A DNA stretch of 64,000 bases from assembly GCA_009845905.1 (NCBI GenBank), contig VXYS01000009.1, positions 496,001 through 560,000 of the forward strand, given 5' to 3'. Both the position numbers and the translations under genes were made by a program. This document shows positions 18,319-29,280 of the stretch, piece by piece. Under the pieces are notes generated by a model, which was not told the origin of the DNA, did not search any database, and saw only the letters and a list, made by a program, of their open reading frames with translations. Position 1 is the stretch's first letter; every line of letters starts with the position of its first letter. The DNA is from Gammaproteobacteria bacterium (GTDB taxonomy: Bacteria > Pseudomonadota > Gammaproteobacteria > Steroidobacterales > Foliamicaceae).

Positions 18319-20100
18319 TCAAAAGCCCTGTAATTCAACCCACGATATGACGTCGGCGGCGGTCCGGTCCTCCCAGCCCTGCAAAGAATGCGGTGCGCCG
18401 TCGTCGTAGTAACGATACTCCGAGTCTCCGGCAGCCGCATCGAACCGCTTGAGGTAGTCGAGCGGCACCAGCGCATCCTCGGAACCCGCAATCGACAGAA
18501 CCGGTATTTGCAGCTTGCCGACCTCGTCCGTGTGGATCGTCCTGGCGTGGGGTCCCCAATAGCTGAGAAACGCGTCGGCGTACTGGAAGAACGGAAATCG
18601 GTCCCTGAGTTCAGGAGGCAGGAGATCATTGCTGATCATGAGCTTGCGGTCCTCTGCAACGGCCGTGTTCGCGTGCTGAACGAGATCCTCGTAGGCCTCC
18701 TGCCCAATCCAGCCAATCAAGGCATCAGCCATGTTTCGCGTCGGCGCCAGGTAGACGACACCCTTGATTGTCGGGTCGTCCCGGTCGTTGAGGTAGGTTG
18801 TCCACCAGATGCCGCCGGCGCTATGTCCTTCCGCGACTATCGAGGAGTACCCTCGGCTGGAGGCGAAGTCAGACCAGGCGCCCAGGTCTTCGACAATGGT
18901 GTCCAGGCTCTGACTCGTAATGCCGCGCCGACCGCTCACCCGCACACGCATTGCGATTGCCGAATATCCTGCCTGTGCCAGACGGACGCCAAGCCAGTGG
19001 TTCGAGCTCCACAACGCATCGCCGCTCCAGCCGTGCAGCAGCAGGAAAATCGGCTTTGAGACGTCTTCGCCGCTCGCCGGCGCATAAAGCACCCCGGACA
19101 TTTTTCGCCCCGACGCGGTTTCCGCATCGACGAGATCGGTCGATACGGCGGGTTTCGGCCCGTAGCCGATGTCCTCAACCCAGGCGAGCGTATCGGCTAT
19201 GACCTGGGTCCGATTCTCCGGAAACGCATGAGTCACGTTCTCATAAAGAATCGTGTCGACGCGTGAACTTTCGGTTGCCGCGGCCTTCAACTCCTTGAGA
19301 TATTCAGGATAGACGAAAACGTCCTTGTCACCCGCCAACAAGAGGATCGGCTGCTGAATTTGCGTGATCAGTCGAGTGTTGTACGTATTCGCATCCGGTC
19401 CCCACCAATCCAGGAAAGTCTCGGCCGTATGAGAGTACGCGACTTTGACGCCGCTTGGCCAAGGCGGCGATTCGGGTTCGAAATGCGTCACGATCCGGTG
19501 GCCCGGTTCGCCGCGATCGATCCATCCCTGCGCCTCCTCGATCAGCGCCGCGTACGCATTCCGTCCCATGCCTCCGCGCATCCATTCCGGCATGTCTCTG
19601 GTGGGTGCGAATTGAATCATCGCCTTTACCCGCGAGTCGCCGCTTTCGGTCATGTATCTGGCAATGCGAACGCCACCGAGGCTGTGTCCCGTCAGCAACA
19701 CGTCATCGATCCCGTAATCATCGAGGAAGTCGACCGCGGCCTTGATGTCCGCCACCGCCGTTTCCATCTTCGCGTTCGGATACCAGCGTGAATGGTTCGA
19801 CAACACCGAGACGTTCGCGTATCCGGCCTTGGCCGCACCCTCCGCAAAAAACCTGGGTGCGCCTTGATGGCTTATCGGGTGGCCGCCCGGTCCACCATGG
19901 TGGTGTACGAAGCCTGCCGTGTACGGGTTCACTCCATCAGTTGGAATCGTCAGAACCGCCGGGACTTCGCGTCCATCGTCCGTGTTGAGCGTGATGATCT
20001 GCCGCTTGAAGCCTGGCGGTGCCGAAGCATCCGCAGCCTCGATCGCTGCGGCCAACCACAGCCCTGCAATCGCGACCAGGATGACCTGAAATCTGTTCAT
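18319..20100 (-). CDS. Secreted tandem alpha/beta hydrolase with two complete catalytic triads
   Basis: A 593-residue exported protein with a signal peptide ending near AAAIEAADA. It holds two alpha/beta-hydrolase domains in tandem. Domain 1 has nucleophile elbow TGHSLGG (S140), an acid in AGDKD (D258/D260) and His in THAFP (H291). Domain 2 has EGHSAGG (S427), SEDA (D542) and APHSL (H571). The two share parallel blocks such as FAPTRDMPEWM and LAPTRNMADAL, so they arose by internal duplication. Both triads look intact. AGGGGA on the minus strand precedes the ATG. It is the first gene of the four-gene exported operon. Substrate unknown: an esterase, lipase-like or peptidase activity is possible. 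Confidence 0.85.
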   Translation of the reverse strand: MNRFQVILVAIAGLWLAAAIEAADASAPPGFKRQIITLNTDDGREVPAVLTIPTDGVNPYTAGFVHHHGGPGGHPISHQGAPRFFAEGAAKAGYANVSVLSNHSRWYPNAKMETAVADIKAAVDFLDDYGIDDVLLTGHSLGGVRIARYMTESGDSRVKAMIQFAPTRDMPEWMRGGMGRNAYAALIEEAQGWIDRGEPGHRIVTHFEPESPPWPSGVKVAYSHTAETFLDWWGPDANTYNTRLITQIQQPILLLAGDKDVFVYPEYLKELKAAATESSRVDTILYENVTHAFPENRTQVIADTLAWVEDIGYGPKPAVSTDLVDAETASGRKMSGVLYAPASGEDVSKPIFLLLHGWSGDALWSSNHWLGVRLAQAGYSAIAMRVRVSGRRGITSQSLDTIVEDLGAWSDFASSRGYSSIVAEGHSAGGIWWTTYLNDRDDPTIKGVVYLAPTRNMADALIGWIGQEAYEDLVQHANTAVAEDRKLMISNDLLPPELRDRFPFFQYADAFLSYWGPHARTIHTDEVGKLQIPVLSIAGSEDALVPLDYLKRFDAAAGDSEYRYYDDGAPHSLQGWEDRTAADVISWVELQGF

Positions 20101-20119
20101 CGCCTGCCGTCCCCTTATG

Positions 20120-20149
20120 TTGAAGGAAGATTACGCATAGTCGTATAGT
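20120..20149 (+). promoter_or_regulatory. Candidate sigma-70 promoter of aroQ-accB-accC
   Basis: TTGAAG at 20120-20125 and TATAGT at 20144-20149 are separated by 18 bases and lie about 95 bases before the aroQ ATG. This is a good sigma-70 match. The divergent hydrolase gene starts at 20100, so the same 144-base intergenic region must also hold that operon's promoter. Confidence 0.55.
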
Positions 20150-20244
20150 ACTCGGCATAATTCAGGCTGAGCATGTTTGCAGAGACGTTGCATAGCGTTG
20201 CAATTGCGTCTAACATGCCATCTTCTCCAGCCAAATAGCATTCT

Positions 20245-20688
20245 ATGGCGTCTATTCTTCTACTTAACGGACCCAACCTGAACCTCCTGGGGCAGCGCGA
20301 GCCCGAGGTGTACGGACGCGACACGCTGGCCGATATCGAGCAGCGCTGCCGCGACGAGGCTGAACGGCTGGGCCACCAACTTGCCTGCCGCCAGAGCAAC
20401 AGCGAGGGCGGGATGGTGGACTGGCTGCAGCAGCACGCACCAGGCGCGCAATATCTGATCATCAATCCGGGCGCCTACGGCCACACAAGCATCGCGCTGC
20501 GCGACGCACTGCTGGGACTGGCGCTGCCGTTCGTGGAAGTGCATCTGTCGAACGTGCACGCCCGCGAGGAGTTTCGCCGCTCGTCCATGCTCACGGACAT
20601 CGCCGTCGGCTGCATCAGCGGCCTCGGGGCGCAGGGTTACCTGCTCGCGATTCAGTTCGTCGCCGAGCAACTGCGGGACAGTCCGTAA
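20245..20688 (+). CDS. aroQ: 3-dehydroquinate dehydratase, type II
   Basis: A 147-residue type II dehydroquinase that converts 3-dehydroquinate to 3-dehydroshikimate in the shikimate pathway. The N-terminus [20 protein letters not shown] contains the conserved NGPNLNLLG and the catalytic Tyr. [15 protein letters not shown] and [17 protein letters not shown] are also conserved. Length is typical of the dodecameric enzyme. It is first in the conserved gammaproteobacterial run aroQ-accB-accC, ten bases before accB. Confidence 0.97.
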   Translation: MASILLLNGPNLNLLGQREPEVYGRDTLADIEQRCRDEAERLGHQLACRQSNSEGGMVDWLQQHAPGAQYLIINPGAYGHTSIALRDALLGLALPFVEVHLSNVHAREEFRRSSMLTDIAVGCISGLGAQGYLLAIQFVAEQLRDSP

Positions 20689-20698
20689 GGGGGTTCGG

Positions 20699-21151
20699 AT
20701 GGACCTGAGGAAAATCAAGACGCTGATTCAACTCCTGCAGGAGTCGGAACTGGCGGAGATCGAAATAAAGGACGGCGAGGAGTCGGTCCGTCTCAGCCGC
20801 GCCAGCACGGTCACGGCCGTTCCCGCAGCTCCCGCCGTGACCGTGGCGGCTGCACCGCCAACCGCTCCGGAGCCGGCGCCAGCGGCGGAGCCGGCCCCAC
20901 CGGCGCAGCCGGAAGGGGAGCAGGTGACATCGCCGATGGTCGGCACGTTCTATTCGGCGCCGTCCCCCACCTCGCCGGCGTTCGTCAAGGTGGGCGACCG
21001 GGTCAACGCCGGCGACGTGCTGTGCGTGATCGAGGCCATGAAGACGATGAACCACATCGAGAGCGAGTACTCGGGCGAAGTGGCCGCCGTCCTGGTGGAA
21101 AACTCGGAGCCGGTGGAGTTCGGCCAGCCCCTTTTCGTTATCCGGACCTAG
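20699..21151 (+). CDS. accB: Acetyl-CoA carboxylase biotin carboxyl carrier protein
   Basis: A 150-residue carrier that shuttles carboxyl groups between AccC and the AccAD transferase for malonyl-CoA synthesis. The N-terminal domain [20 protein letters not shown] is followed by a Pro/Ala-rich linker of about 40 residues (38-76). The biotinyl domain contains SPMVGTFY and the biotinylation motif [10 protein letters not shown], with K115 as acceptor. The residue after the biotin Lys is Thr rather than the more usual Met. ATG follows an AGGGGG stretch after aroQ. It is cotranscribed with aroQ and accC. Confidence 0.96.
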   Translation: MDLRKIKTLIQLLQESELAEIEIKDGEESVRLSRASTVTAVPAAPAVTVAAAPPTAPEPAPAAEPAPPAQPEGEQVTSPMVGTFYSAPSPTSPAFVKVGDRVNAGDVLCVIEAMKTMNHIESEYSGEVAAVLVENSEPVEFGQPLFVIRT

Positions 21152-21184
21152 TGTCGTATTTCGCCACCCGTTCGGCGGTTCTCA

Positions 21185-22555
<1,371 letters not shown>

Positions 22556-22562
22556 TTTTGCG

Positions 22563-22571
22563 TGCTATAGT
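22563..22571 (+). promoter_or_regulatory. Candidate extended -10 element upstream of fis
   Basis: TGCTATAGT at 22563-22571 is an extended -10 (TGn then TATAGT) 65 bases before the fis TTG. The bases after it are GC-rich (TTCGGCCCGC), like the discriminators of growth-rate-controlled promoters. No convincing -35 was found, which an extended -10 can tolerate. Confidence 0.35.
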
Positions 22572-22635
22572 TTCGGCCCGCTCTTCTTCGGGGCGGGTTC
22601 GGGGCGACCATACAAACGCATGAGGGGGAGTTGGT

Positions 22636-22935
22636 TTGACCGCCAACCAGGGGGTAGACAAGGCGCGCCGCGCGGCGCATCTTTCCGGGCAGCCGGCCAC
22701 TACAAACGGATCTCGCACGCTTCGGGAATTGACCGGCGAGGCGGTGCGCGACTATTGCCGCACGCTGGACGGCCACTGGCCTACGGGCCTCTACGACATG
22801 GTGGTTACCGAGGTTGAGTCGGCCCTGCTGGAAAGCGTAATGGACTATGCCGGCGGCAACCAGACCCGGGCCGCCCGGATGCTCGGAATCGACCGCGGCA
22901 CGCTTCGCACCAAGCTGCGCCGCCACAGTCTCTGA
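22636..22935 (+). CDS. fis: Nucleoid-associated regulator Fis
   Basis: A 99-residue Fis protein that bends DNA and controls rRNA, tRNA and recombination processes. The central part, LYDMVVTEVESALLESVMDY, and the C-terminal HTH, AGGNQTRAARMLGIDRGTLR and TKLRRHSL, are almost canonical. It starts with TTG at 22636 behind an AGGGGGAG ribosome-binding site; no ATG is available before the core. The length, 98-99 residues, matches the family. In many relatives dusB precedes fis, but here accC does, and purH follows 41 bases downstream. The N-terminal 35 residues are less conserved, as expected. Confidence 0.95.
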   Translation: MTANQGVDKARRAAHLSGQPATTNGSRTLRELTGEAVRDYCRTLDGHWPTGLYDMVVTEVESALLESVMDYAGGNQTRAARMLGIDRGTLRTKLRRHSL

Positions 22936-22976
22936 ACGCGGCCCCGCGGGGCCCGCAGCAAACCAGGAAAGGGGTA

Positions 22977-24518
22977 ATGCGGCCCAGGGCGCTGTTCAGC
23001 GTTTCGGACAAGACCGGCGCGAGCGATTTTGCGGCCCGACTTGCCGGCGCAGGATGGGACCTCGTGGCCTCCGGCGGTACCGCCAGGCTGTTGCGCGAGG
23101 CAGGCCTGAAGGTCGAGGAAGTCGCGACCGTAACCGGTTCTCCGGAAATGCTGGGCGGGCGCGTAAAGACCCTGCATCCGGCGATTCACGGGGCCTTGCT
23201 CTGCCGCCCGGAGCAGGACGCCGAGGACATCGCCCGGCATGGCATCCGGCCGATCTCGCTGGCGGTGATCAACCTGTATCCGTTTGTGGAAGCCGCGTCC
23301 CGTACCGACGCCGTACGTGCGGAGGTAATTGAGCAGATCGACGTGGGCGGCCCGGCCATGATCCGGGCGGCGGCCAAGAACCATGAGCGCGTCGGCGTGG
23401 TGGTGGACCCGTCGGACTACGATTCGCTTGCGTCGGAAATCGAAGCCGCCGGCAAGCTCGGCGAGGACACGCGCCGCCGCCTGGCGGTCAAGGCCTTCGA
23501 CCACACGGCCCGCTACGATCGTGCGATTTGCGGCTGGCTGGAAGGCGCCGGCGGCGACCCCGGTGGGATGCTGCCGGAAAGATTGTCGCTGGAGTTGCTG
23601 AAGCAGGCCGACCTGCGCTATGGCGAGAACCCACATCAGCAGGCCGCCGTCTATGCGCCTTCAAGCGCGCCGGGCGCCGACGGGACGCGCCTGCTCGGCG
23701 GCAAACCCCTCTCCTACAACAACCTGGCCGATGCCGACCTGGCCCGGCAATGTGCGTCCGCCCTGCCCGATCATGCCTGCGCCATCATCAAGCACGCGAC
23801 TCCCTGCGGGGTGGCGGTGAGCGGCAGTGCAAGCGAGGCCTATCAACGCGCGTTCGCGGCCGATCCCGAATCGGCATTCGGCGGCGTCATCGCCTTCAAC
23901 TGCGCCGTGGACGAAGACGCCGCCGGGGCGGTGTCCGGGCAGTTCGCCGAAGTCGTGATCGCCCCGGAGTTTTCGCCCGGCGCCCTTGAAGCGTTGAAGA
24001 AGCGCGGGAATCTGCGCATCGTCGAGCAGGGCACGGCATCTTCCGGCCCGGACGGCGACCTGCCGGGCCTCAAGGTGCTGGACGGCGCCGTTCTGGCGCA
24101 GACCTTCGATAGCTCCGCAGCGGAGCGCCACGAAGTCGTAAGTCGGCGCGCGCCCACCGACGAAGAACTGCGCGACGCCGGGTTCGCCTGGACCGTGGCC
24201 CGCTTCGTGTCGTCCAACGCCGTGGTTTACGCGCGTGACGGACAGACGCTCGGTATCGGCGGAGGGCAGACCAGTCGCGTGATGAGCGCCCGCATCGCCG
24301 CCTGGCGGGCGGCGGACTGCGGCTTCAGCCTGAAGGGGGCGGCGATGGCGTCCGATGGATTTCTGCCGTTCGCCGATGGGCTCGAGGCGGCCGCCGACGA
24401 GGGAATCAGCGTCGTCATTCAACCGGGCGGTTCGATCCGGGACAAGGAAGTCATAGCCGCGGCCGATGAGCAAGGCGTGGCCATGCTGTTCACCGGCGTG
24501 CGCCACTTCCGCCACTGA
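22977..24518 (+). CDS. purH: Bifunctional AICAR transformylase/IMP cyclohydrolase
   Basis: A 513-residue enzyme catalysing the last two steps of purine synthesis, AICAR to FAICAR with 10-formyl-THF, then to IMP. The N-terminal cyclohydrolase domain starts [17 protein letters not shown] and includes GGRVKTLHP and HGALLCR. The C-terminal transformylase domain has [12 protein letters not shown] and [19 protein letters not shown]. Length is typical. The ATG has AGGAAAGGGG just before it. It overlaps purD by one base (TGATG), so the two are translationally coupled. Confidence 0.98.
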   Translation: MRPRALFSVSDKTGASDFAARLAGAGWDLVASGGTARLLREAGLKVEEVATVTGSPEMLGGRVKTLHPAIHGALLCRPEQDAEDIARHGIRPISLAVINLYPFVEAASRTDAVRAEVIEQIDVGGPAMIRAAAKNHERVGVVVDPSDYDSLASEIEAAGKLGEDTRRRLAVKAFDHTARYDRAICGWLEGAGGDPGGMLPERLSLELLKQADLRYGENPHQQAAVYAPSSAPGADGTRLLGGKPLSYNNLADADLARQCASALPDHACAIIKHATPCGVAVSGSASEAYQRAFAADPESAFGGVIAFNCAVDEDAAGAVSGQFAEVVIAPEFSPGALEALKKRGNLRIVEQGTASSGPDGDLPGLKVLDGAVLAQTFDSSAAERHEVVSRRAPTDEELRDAGFAWTVARFVSSNAVVYARDGQTLGIGGGQTSRVMSARIAAWRAADCGFSLKGAAMASDGFLPFADGLEAAADEGISVVIQPGGSIRDKEVIAAADEQGVAMLFTGVRHFRH

Positions 24519-25813
24519 TGAGAGTCCTGGTTACCGGCAGCGGCGGCCGCGAACACGCGCTGGCCTGGAAACTGGCGCAATCCGATCGCATCAGCGAAGT
24601 CCTGGTCGCACCCGGCAACGCCGGGACCGCCCGCGAGCCCGGCGTGCGCAACGTGCCGCTGGAGGCGGACGAAAACGCACGCCTGGTGGCGTTCGCCATT
24701 ACCGAAGACGTGGAGCTGGTAATACCCGGCCCGGAGGCGCCGCTGGTCGCGGGTCTGGTCGATCAGATGGAAAGAGCCGGGATGCCCTGCTTCGGCCCCA
24801 CGGCGGCCGCGGCCCGGCTCGAGGGTTCGAAGGTGTTTTCCAAGGAGGTGCTGGATGCCGCCGGCGCGCCCACCGCCGGCTATCGGGAATTCAGTTCGCT
24901 GGAGCCAGCCCTGGACCATGTCGACGAGCGGCCCGCGCCCATGGTGATCAAGGCCGACGGCCTCGCCGCCGGAAAGGGCGTGATTGTCGCTGAAACCCGC
25001 GATGAGGCCCGCGCCGCTTTGCGCGACATGCTCGAAAGCCGTGCGTTCGGTGAAGCCGGGCTGCGTGTGCTCGTGGAGGACTTTCTGGAGGGCGAAGAAG
25101 CCAGTTTCATCGCCCTGGTGGATGGCGAACATGTATTGCCGCTGGCGTCTTCGCAGGACCACAAGGCCCGCGACGACGGCGACCGCGGCCCGAACACGGG
25201 CGGCATGGGCGCCTACTCACCCGCGCCGGTGCTGGATCGGGACGTGGAAGCGCGGGTGATGAACGAGATCATGCACCCGGTGGTCCGGGCGATGCGGGAC
25301 AACGGCACACCGTTCCGGGGCGTGCTTTATGCGGGCCTGATGATTTCTCCGGACCGCGCCCCGCGGGTGCTGGAATTCAACGTCCGCTTCGGCGACCCGG
25401 AATGCCAGCCGCTGATGATGCGCATGCGCACGGACCTGCTCGACCTGATCGAGGCAACGCGCGAAGGACGGCTGGACGTGGTCCGTGTGAGCTGGGACCC
25501 GCGCAGCGCGCTGGGCGTGGTCATGGCGTCCGGCGGCTACCCGGGCGGCTATGCGAAGGGCCACGTGATCACCGGCCTGGACACGGCGGACAACTCGTCC
25601 GTAAAGGTGTTTCACGCCGGCACGGCCATGCAGGACGACGAGGTCGTGACTGCCGGCGGCCGCGTGCTGTGCGTTACCGCGCTGGGCGACGCCCTGCCCG
25701 AAGCGCGCGACCGCGCCTACGATGCGGTGTCGGACATTTCCTTCGAAGGCGCCTTCCACCGCTCCGACATCGGCGCCCGCGCCCTGGCGCGCCTTCCCTC
25801 GGAAAGCGCATGA
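24518..25813 (+). CDS. purD: Phosphoribosylamine-glycine ligase
   Basis: A 431-residue ATP-grasp ligase joining phosphoribosylamine to glycine early in purine synthesis. The N-terminus [19 protein letters not shown], the ATP-binding part [19 protein letters not shown], and the [20 protein letters not shown] segment are diagnostic. The ATG overlaps the purH stop (TGATG), and the stop overlaps the next gene's ATG (ATGA), placing it in the middle of a tightly coupled operon. Length is normal. Confidence 0.98.
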   Translation: MRVLVTGSGGREHALAWKLAQSDRISEVLVAPGNAGTAREPGVRNVPLEADENARLVAFAITEDVELVIPGPEAPLVAGLVDQMERAGMPCFGPTAAAARLEGSKVFSKEVLDAAGAPTAGYREFSSLEPALDHVDERPAPMVIKADGLAAGKGVIVAETRDEARAALRDMLESRAFGEAGLRVLVEDFLEGEEASFIALVDGEHVLPLASSQDHKARDDGDRGPNTGGMGAYSPAPVLDRDVEARVMNEIMHPVVRAMRDNGTPFRGVLYAGLMISPDRAPRVLEFNVRFGDPECQPLMMRMRTDLLDLIEATREGRLDVVRVSWDPRSALGVVMASGGYPGGYAKGHVITGLDTADNSSVKVFHAGTAMQDDEVVTAGGRVLCVTALGDALPEARDRAYDAVSDISFEGAFHRSDIGARALARLPSESA

Positions 25814-26640
25814 CCTGGCGCATCGGCATCATCGGAACCGGCGCCGCGCCGACCGGGACCAACGTCCCGCCAGCGCCCATCCGGGAAATCGCCGCGGCCG
25901 GCTTCGCGCCCGAGCTGATTGAACCGCGCCTGCGCACATTCCCGATGACGCCGTACGACCGCGGCCTGACGGCGCTGGCCTACCTCGATTGCGCCCTGGA
26001 GGCGGAGAAGGCCGGTTTTGACGCCGTGTTCATCAATACCGTGGGCGACTACGGCATCGACGAGATGAAGTCGGCAACCGGCATGGTGGTCGTAGGGGCC
26101 GGCGAAGCGACCATGGCCATGTGCGTGAACACCGGCCGCCGTTTCTCCATCGTCACGGTCTGGCCGCCGAAACTGAACTTCATTCAGCAGGAGCGGCTGA
26201 GCAGTTGCGGCATGCAGGACCGGTGTGCATCCATCCGCAACGTCCAGGAGGATCGTGAAGTAGAAGGGGTGGAACAGGCCGCTGCCACGACCGCGAGCCT
26301 CAAGGATCGGAACGGATCGCTGAAGAAACGCATCGTCGACGCCATCAACGCGGCGGTATCCGAAGACGGCGCCGATACGATCATGCTCGGCTGCACCTGC
26401 ATGGCGCCCGTCGGACCCGACGTCGCGGCGCAGGTGAGTGTGCCCGTCTTCGAAGCAATGCGCACCGGCTACAAGACCGCCGAAGCGCTGCTCGCGCTCG
26501 GCGTGCGCCACAGCGACGCCGCCTACCCCAAACCCAACCCCGACAACCTCAGCGCCGTGGGCGCCCTGGTCGCCGGCCAGGGCAACATGGACCTGGGCGG
26601 CGACTGCGAAGTCTGCGTGATCCCCGAAGACGAATCGTAG
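25810..26640 (+). CDS. Asp/Glu/hydantoin racemase-superfamily protein lacking the first catalytic Cys
   Basis: A 276-residue member of the aspartate/glutamate/hydantoin racemase superfamily. The second-half Cys is C195 in TIMLGCTCMAP, the expected position. The first-half Cys, normally in an xACFGDPG-like motif, aligns with INTVGDYG, where Thr77 replaces Cys. The protein may therefore be an isomerase or decarboxylase of the arylmalonate-decarboxylase/maleate-isomerase style rather than a two-base racemase; that is inference. The ATG overlaps the purD stop as ATGA, an unexpected partner for purine synthesis. Starts further upstream would lie inside purD. Confidence 0.78.
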   Translation: MTWRIGIIGTGAAPTGTNVPPAPIREIAAAGFAPELIEPRLRTFPMTPYDRGLTALAYLDCALEAEKAGFDAVFINTVGDYGIDEMKSATGMVVVGAGEATMAMCVNTGRRFSIVTVWPPKLNFIQQERLSSCGMQDRCASIRNVQEDREVEGVEQAAATTASLKDRNGSLKKRIVDAINAAVSEDGADTIMLGCTCMAPVGPDVAAQVSVPVFEAMRTGYKTAEALLALGVRHSDAAYPKPNPDNLSAVGALVAGQGNMDLGGDCEVCVIPEDES

Positions 26641-26678
26641 ACGTCTTGACGGGCGATCAGACTCGCCATCCGGATCGG

Positions 26679-29144
26679 CTAGAAGTTGTACGACAGGCGG
26701 ATGCCGTAGGTCCTCGGTATGGGGGCGGAGACACGGACTTCGTTCTTGTTGGGGCCCCGAATGAAGGTGAACAGGTCAACGCCCAGGGCGCCCTGTATGA
26801 ATTCATCGTGGTCCAGCGCGTTCTGAATAAAGGCCTCAACCGAGAAACTCGTATTGCGGGCGCCGATACGGACATTCACGTTGTCGTAGGGTGAAGTTTT
26901 CGCGATGTTGGAAAAATCCGTGTAGCGGCTTCCCTGGTGGGCCCAGTCCACCCGGCCGTACCAGTCCCAGTCGCCCATCAGATTGTCGTCGTACTGGCCG
27001 GACACGGTCCAGGTGACCCGAGGCGCGCTGGGCAGTTCATTCCCCACCACACCGTCGAAGCTGCCGTACACCAGGTTGCAGTCGCCGCAAACGAAGGATT
27101 TGACCTCGGTGTCGTTAAGGCCGTACGAGGCGGATAGCGTCAGGTTCTCGGTGGCCTGAAACCGGCCTTCGAACTCGATACCCCTGAGTTCCGCCGTGCC
27201 GTTATTGAGAACGACGTTGATCAGGTTCGCGACGCCGTCGGCAACCACGGGAATGCTGTTGCCGACCTGCCCGTTCAGCCATTCATCGTAGTACAGCGCC
27301 AGCGTGGTCCGGGCGCGGCCGTCCAGCCAGGTGGCTTTCCAGCCGATCTCGTAGTTGTCGAGTTTCTCCTCGAGAATGTTCAGGCCGGCCGTGGGCGCCA
27401 CGGCCCTGAGTGCTTCCAGTACGGTCGGGCTTGCGCTGGCCAGCACCGCGTTGAAGCGACCCGGGCGAAAACCGCGCGAATACAGCACGTAAATGGTGGA
27501 GTTGTCGGCGTACTTGTAGTCCAGCGATATGCGCGGAGCGAAGCTCTTGAACGTCGCACTGAAAACCAGCGGGGATTCCGGCGGCAGCTGATTCACGCCG
27601 ATCAGCGTGTTCTCGGAAATCTTGTCCCATTGGTAGCGGGCTTCGGCGCTCAGGGTCAACTTGGGCGTGATGTCGTAATAGGCGGCGCCGAACACGGCCG
27701 GTGTTTCGACCTCGCGTTCCACGATGGCCGATACGAAGAACGGACCGACGATCAGGTTGCCGTAAACCGACTGCCCCGGGGAATACGCGTCAAAGTAATT
27801 GAAGCCCCCGACCCAGCGAAAGCGCCTGTCCTGAGGCGACGTAATGCGGAATTCCTGGCTCCAGTCCTCCTGCTCGTTCTGGATCGCCAGCGTCGTGTTC
27901 CAGTCGGGGCGGACATCGGTGCGGCCGAGCACGATACCGAACAGCGGATAGAACGGGTTGGCCCGCGAGCGGCCGTCCCGGTAATTCAGGTCGATGATGT
28001 TCTGGTTCTTGTCGGTATGGATTGCCGACAGCGAGGTGAACGAATAGCCGGACGAATGGTCGAAGTCGATGCGCAGGTTGGTCTGGAACGCCTCGCGCTT
28101 CAGCCCCGGTTCGCGGTGGAAATCGGGATCGAACACCAGCCAGTTGGGATTCGGATCGAACAGGGTTTTCTCGAGGATCGGATCGATGACCGTATCGGCG
28201 GAAAAGACCGCGGGGTCCAGTTCGCCCATGCTGGGCAGTTCGCCGCAAACATAGCCGAATGCGGCGCGCGAACCTTCCTGCACGCCCGGGCGAAGCGGCG
28301 CGCTCAACGGATCGCAGCTGCCGTCGATATTGCCGCGCCCGTTGTATTGATCCTGCTTGAGCGCGAACTGTGTGGCGGACCAGTCTTCGTCCACGAAGAA
28401 ATTGACGAACAGCTTGGCCTTCAGCGAGTCGGTGGGCGTGAAGACGATCGAGGTGGAAATGGAATTGGTCGTGCGTTCGCCCAATTCGTCCGAGGGGTCG
28501 GCATAGTTGTCGATGTATCCTCCCTGACGCCAGTGCCGGCCGCTGACCCGCATGGACAGCTTGTCCTCGACGAGGGGGCCCTCGAACATGATGTGTTGTT
28601 CGTTGGACCCGAAGCTTGAAAAATCGGTGGAGATTCGGCCGCCGAATTCATCGCCCGGCTCCTTCATGACGAAGTTCAGCGCGCCGACGAACGTGGACCG
28701 GCCGAAATAGGCGCTTTGGGGGCCTTTCAGGATCTCCACGCGCTCGGTGTCGACGATGCTGGGCGAGTAGCCGCCCACTACCGGGGCGCCGTCGATGAAC
28801 AGCAGGCCGCCGGCGTTCACGCCCACGTTGATGTTCAGATACAGGCCGCGGAACACCAGGGCATTGGACGAACGGTCATTACGCCCCGAACCACCCTGCT
28901 GGTTGGTAAAGCTGAAGCTGGGCGTATACAACTGTATGTCGTTCAACTCCGCCATGTCGATGGCTTCCAGTTCCTCGGCGGAGAAGGCGGTAATGGCGAG
29001 CGGCACTTCCATCAGGTTCTCTTCGACCTTTCGGGCCGTCACCACGATTTCTTCCAGCGCCAGTTCCTGCGCGCCTGCCGGTGTGCCCGAAAGCACGAAC
29101 ATCGGGATCGCCGCAGCGATGGCCGCAAACGGAATACGTCTCAT
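26679..29144 (-). CDS. TonB-dependent receptor
   Basis: An 821-residue outer-membrane receptor. The signal peptide ends near TPAGAQELA, the TonB box is LEEIVVTARKVEENLMEVP, and the plug contains ALVFRGLYLNIN, LLFIDGAPVVGG and VEILKGPQSAYFGRSTFVG. The barrel ends YGIRLSYNF with the terminal Phe of the BAM signal. It lies divergently from a Tat-exported amine oxidase (137-base gap) and close to another receptor on the other side. The pairing suggests uptake of the substrate or product of the oxidase, but the ligand cannot be read directly. Confidence 0.92.
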   Translation of the reverse strand: MRRIPFAAIAAAIPMFVLSGTPAGAQELALEEIVVTARKVEENLMEVPLAITAFSAEELEAIDMAELNDIQLYTPSFSFTNQQGGSGRNDRSSNALVFRGLYLNINVGVNAGGLLFIDGAPVVGGYSPSIVDTERVEILKGPQSAYFGRSTFVGALNFVMKEPGDEFGGRISTDFSSFGSNEQHIMFEGPLVEDKLSMRVSGRHWRQGGYIDNYADPSDELGERTTNSISTSIVFTPTDSLKAKLFVNFFVDEDWSATQFALKQDQYNGRGNIDGSCDPLSAPLRPGVQEGSRAAFGYVCGELPSMGELDPAVFSADTVIDPILEKTLFDPNPNWLVFDPDFHREPGLKREAFQTNLRIDFDHSSGYSFTSLSAIHTDKNQNIIDLNYRDGRSRANPFYPLFGIVLGRTDVRPDWNTTLAIQNEQEDWSQEFRITSPQDRRFRWVGGFNYFDAYSPGQSVYGNLIVGPFFVSAIVEREVETPAVFGAAYYDITPKLTLSAEARYQWDKISENTLIGVNQLPPESPLVFSATFKSFAPRISLDYKYADNSTIYVLYSRGFRPGRFNAVLASASPTVLEALRAVAPTAGLNILEEKLDNYEIGWKATWLDGRARTTLALYYDEWLNGQVGNSIPVVADGVANLINVVLNNGTAELRGIEFEGRFQATENLTLSASYGLNDTEVKSFVCGDCNLVYGSFDGVVGNELPSAPRVTWTVSGQYDDNLMGDWDWYGRVDWAHQGSRYTDFSNIAKTSPYDNVNVRIGARNTSFSVEAFIQNALDHDEFIQGALGVDLFTFIRGPNKNEVRVSAPIPRTYGIRLSYNF

Positions 29145-29280
29145 CTTCAGTCCCCTCCATACAGTGCAGCCCTGACAAGAGCCGCAAGCAAAGGCTTCAT
29201 GGCGAAGCCAGATATAGCGCGGAAAGCATAACCGACGCCACTCTGCACGAAAAAGCGAGGTGCTACCCTAGCCAACGAAG

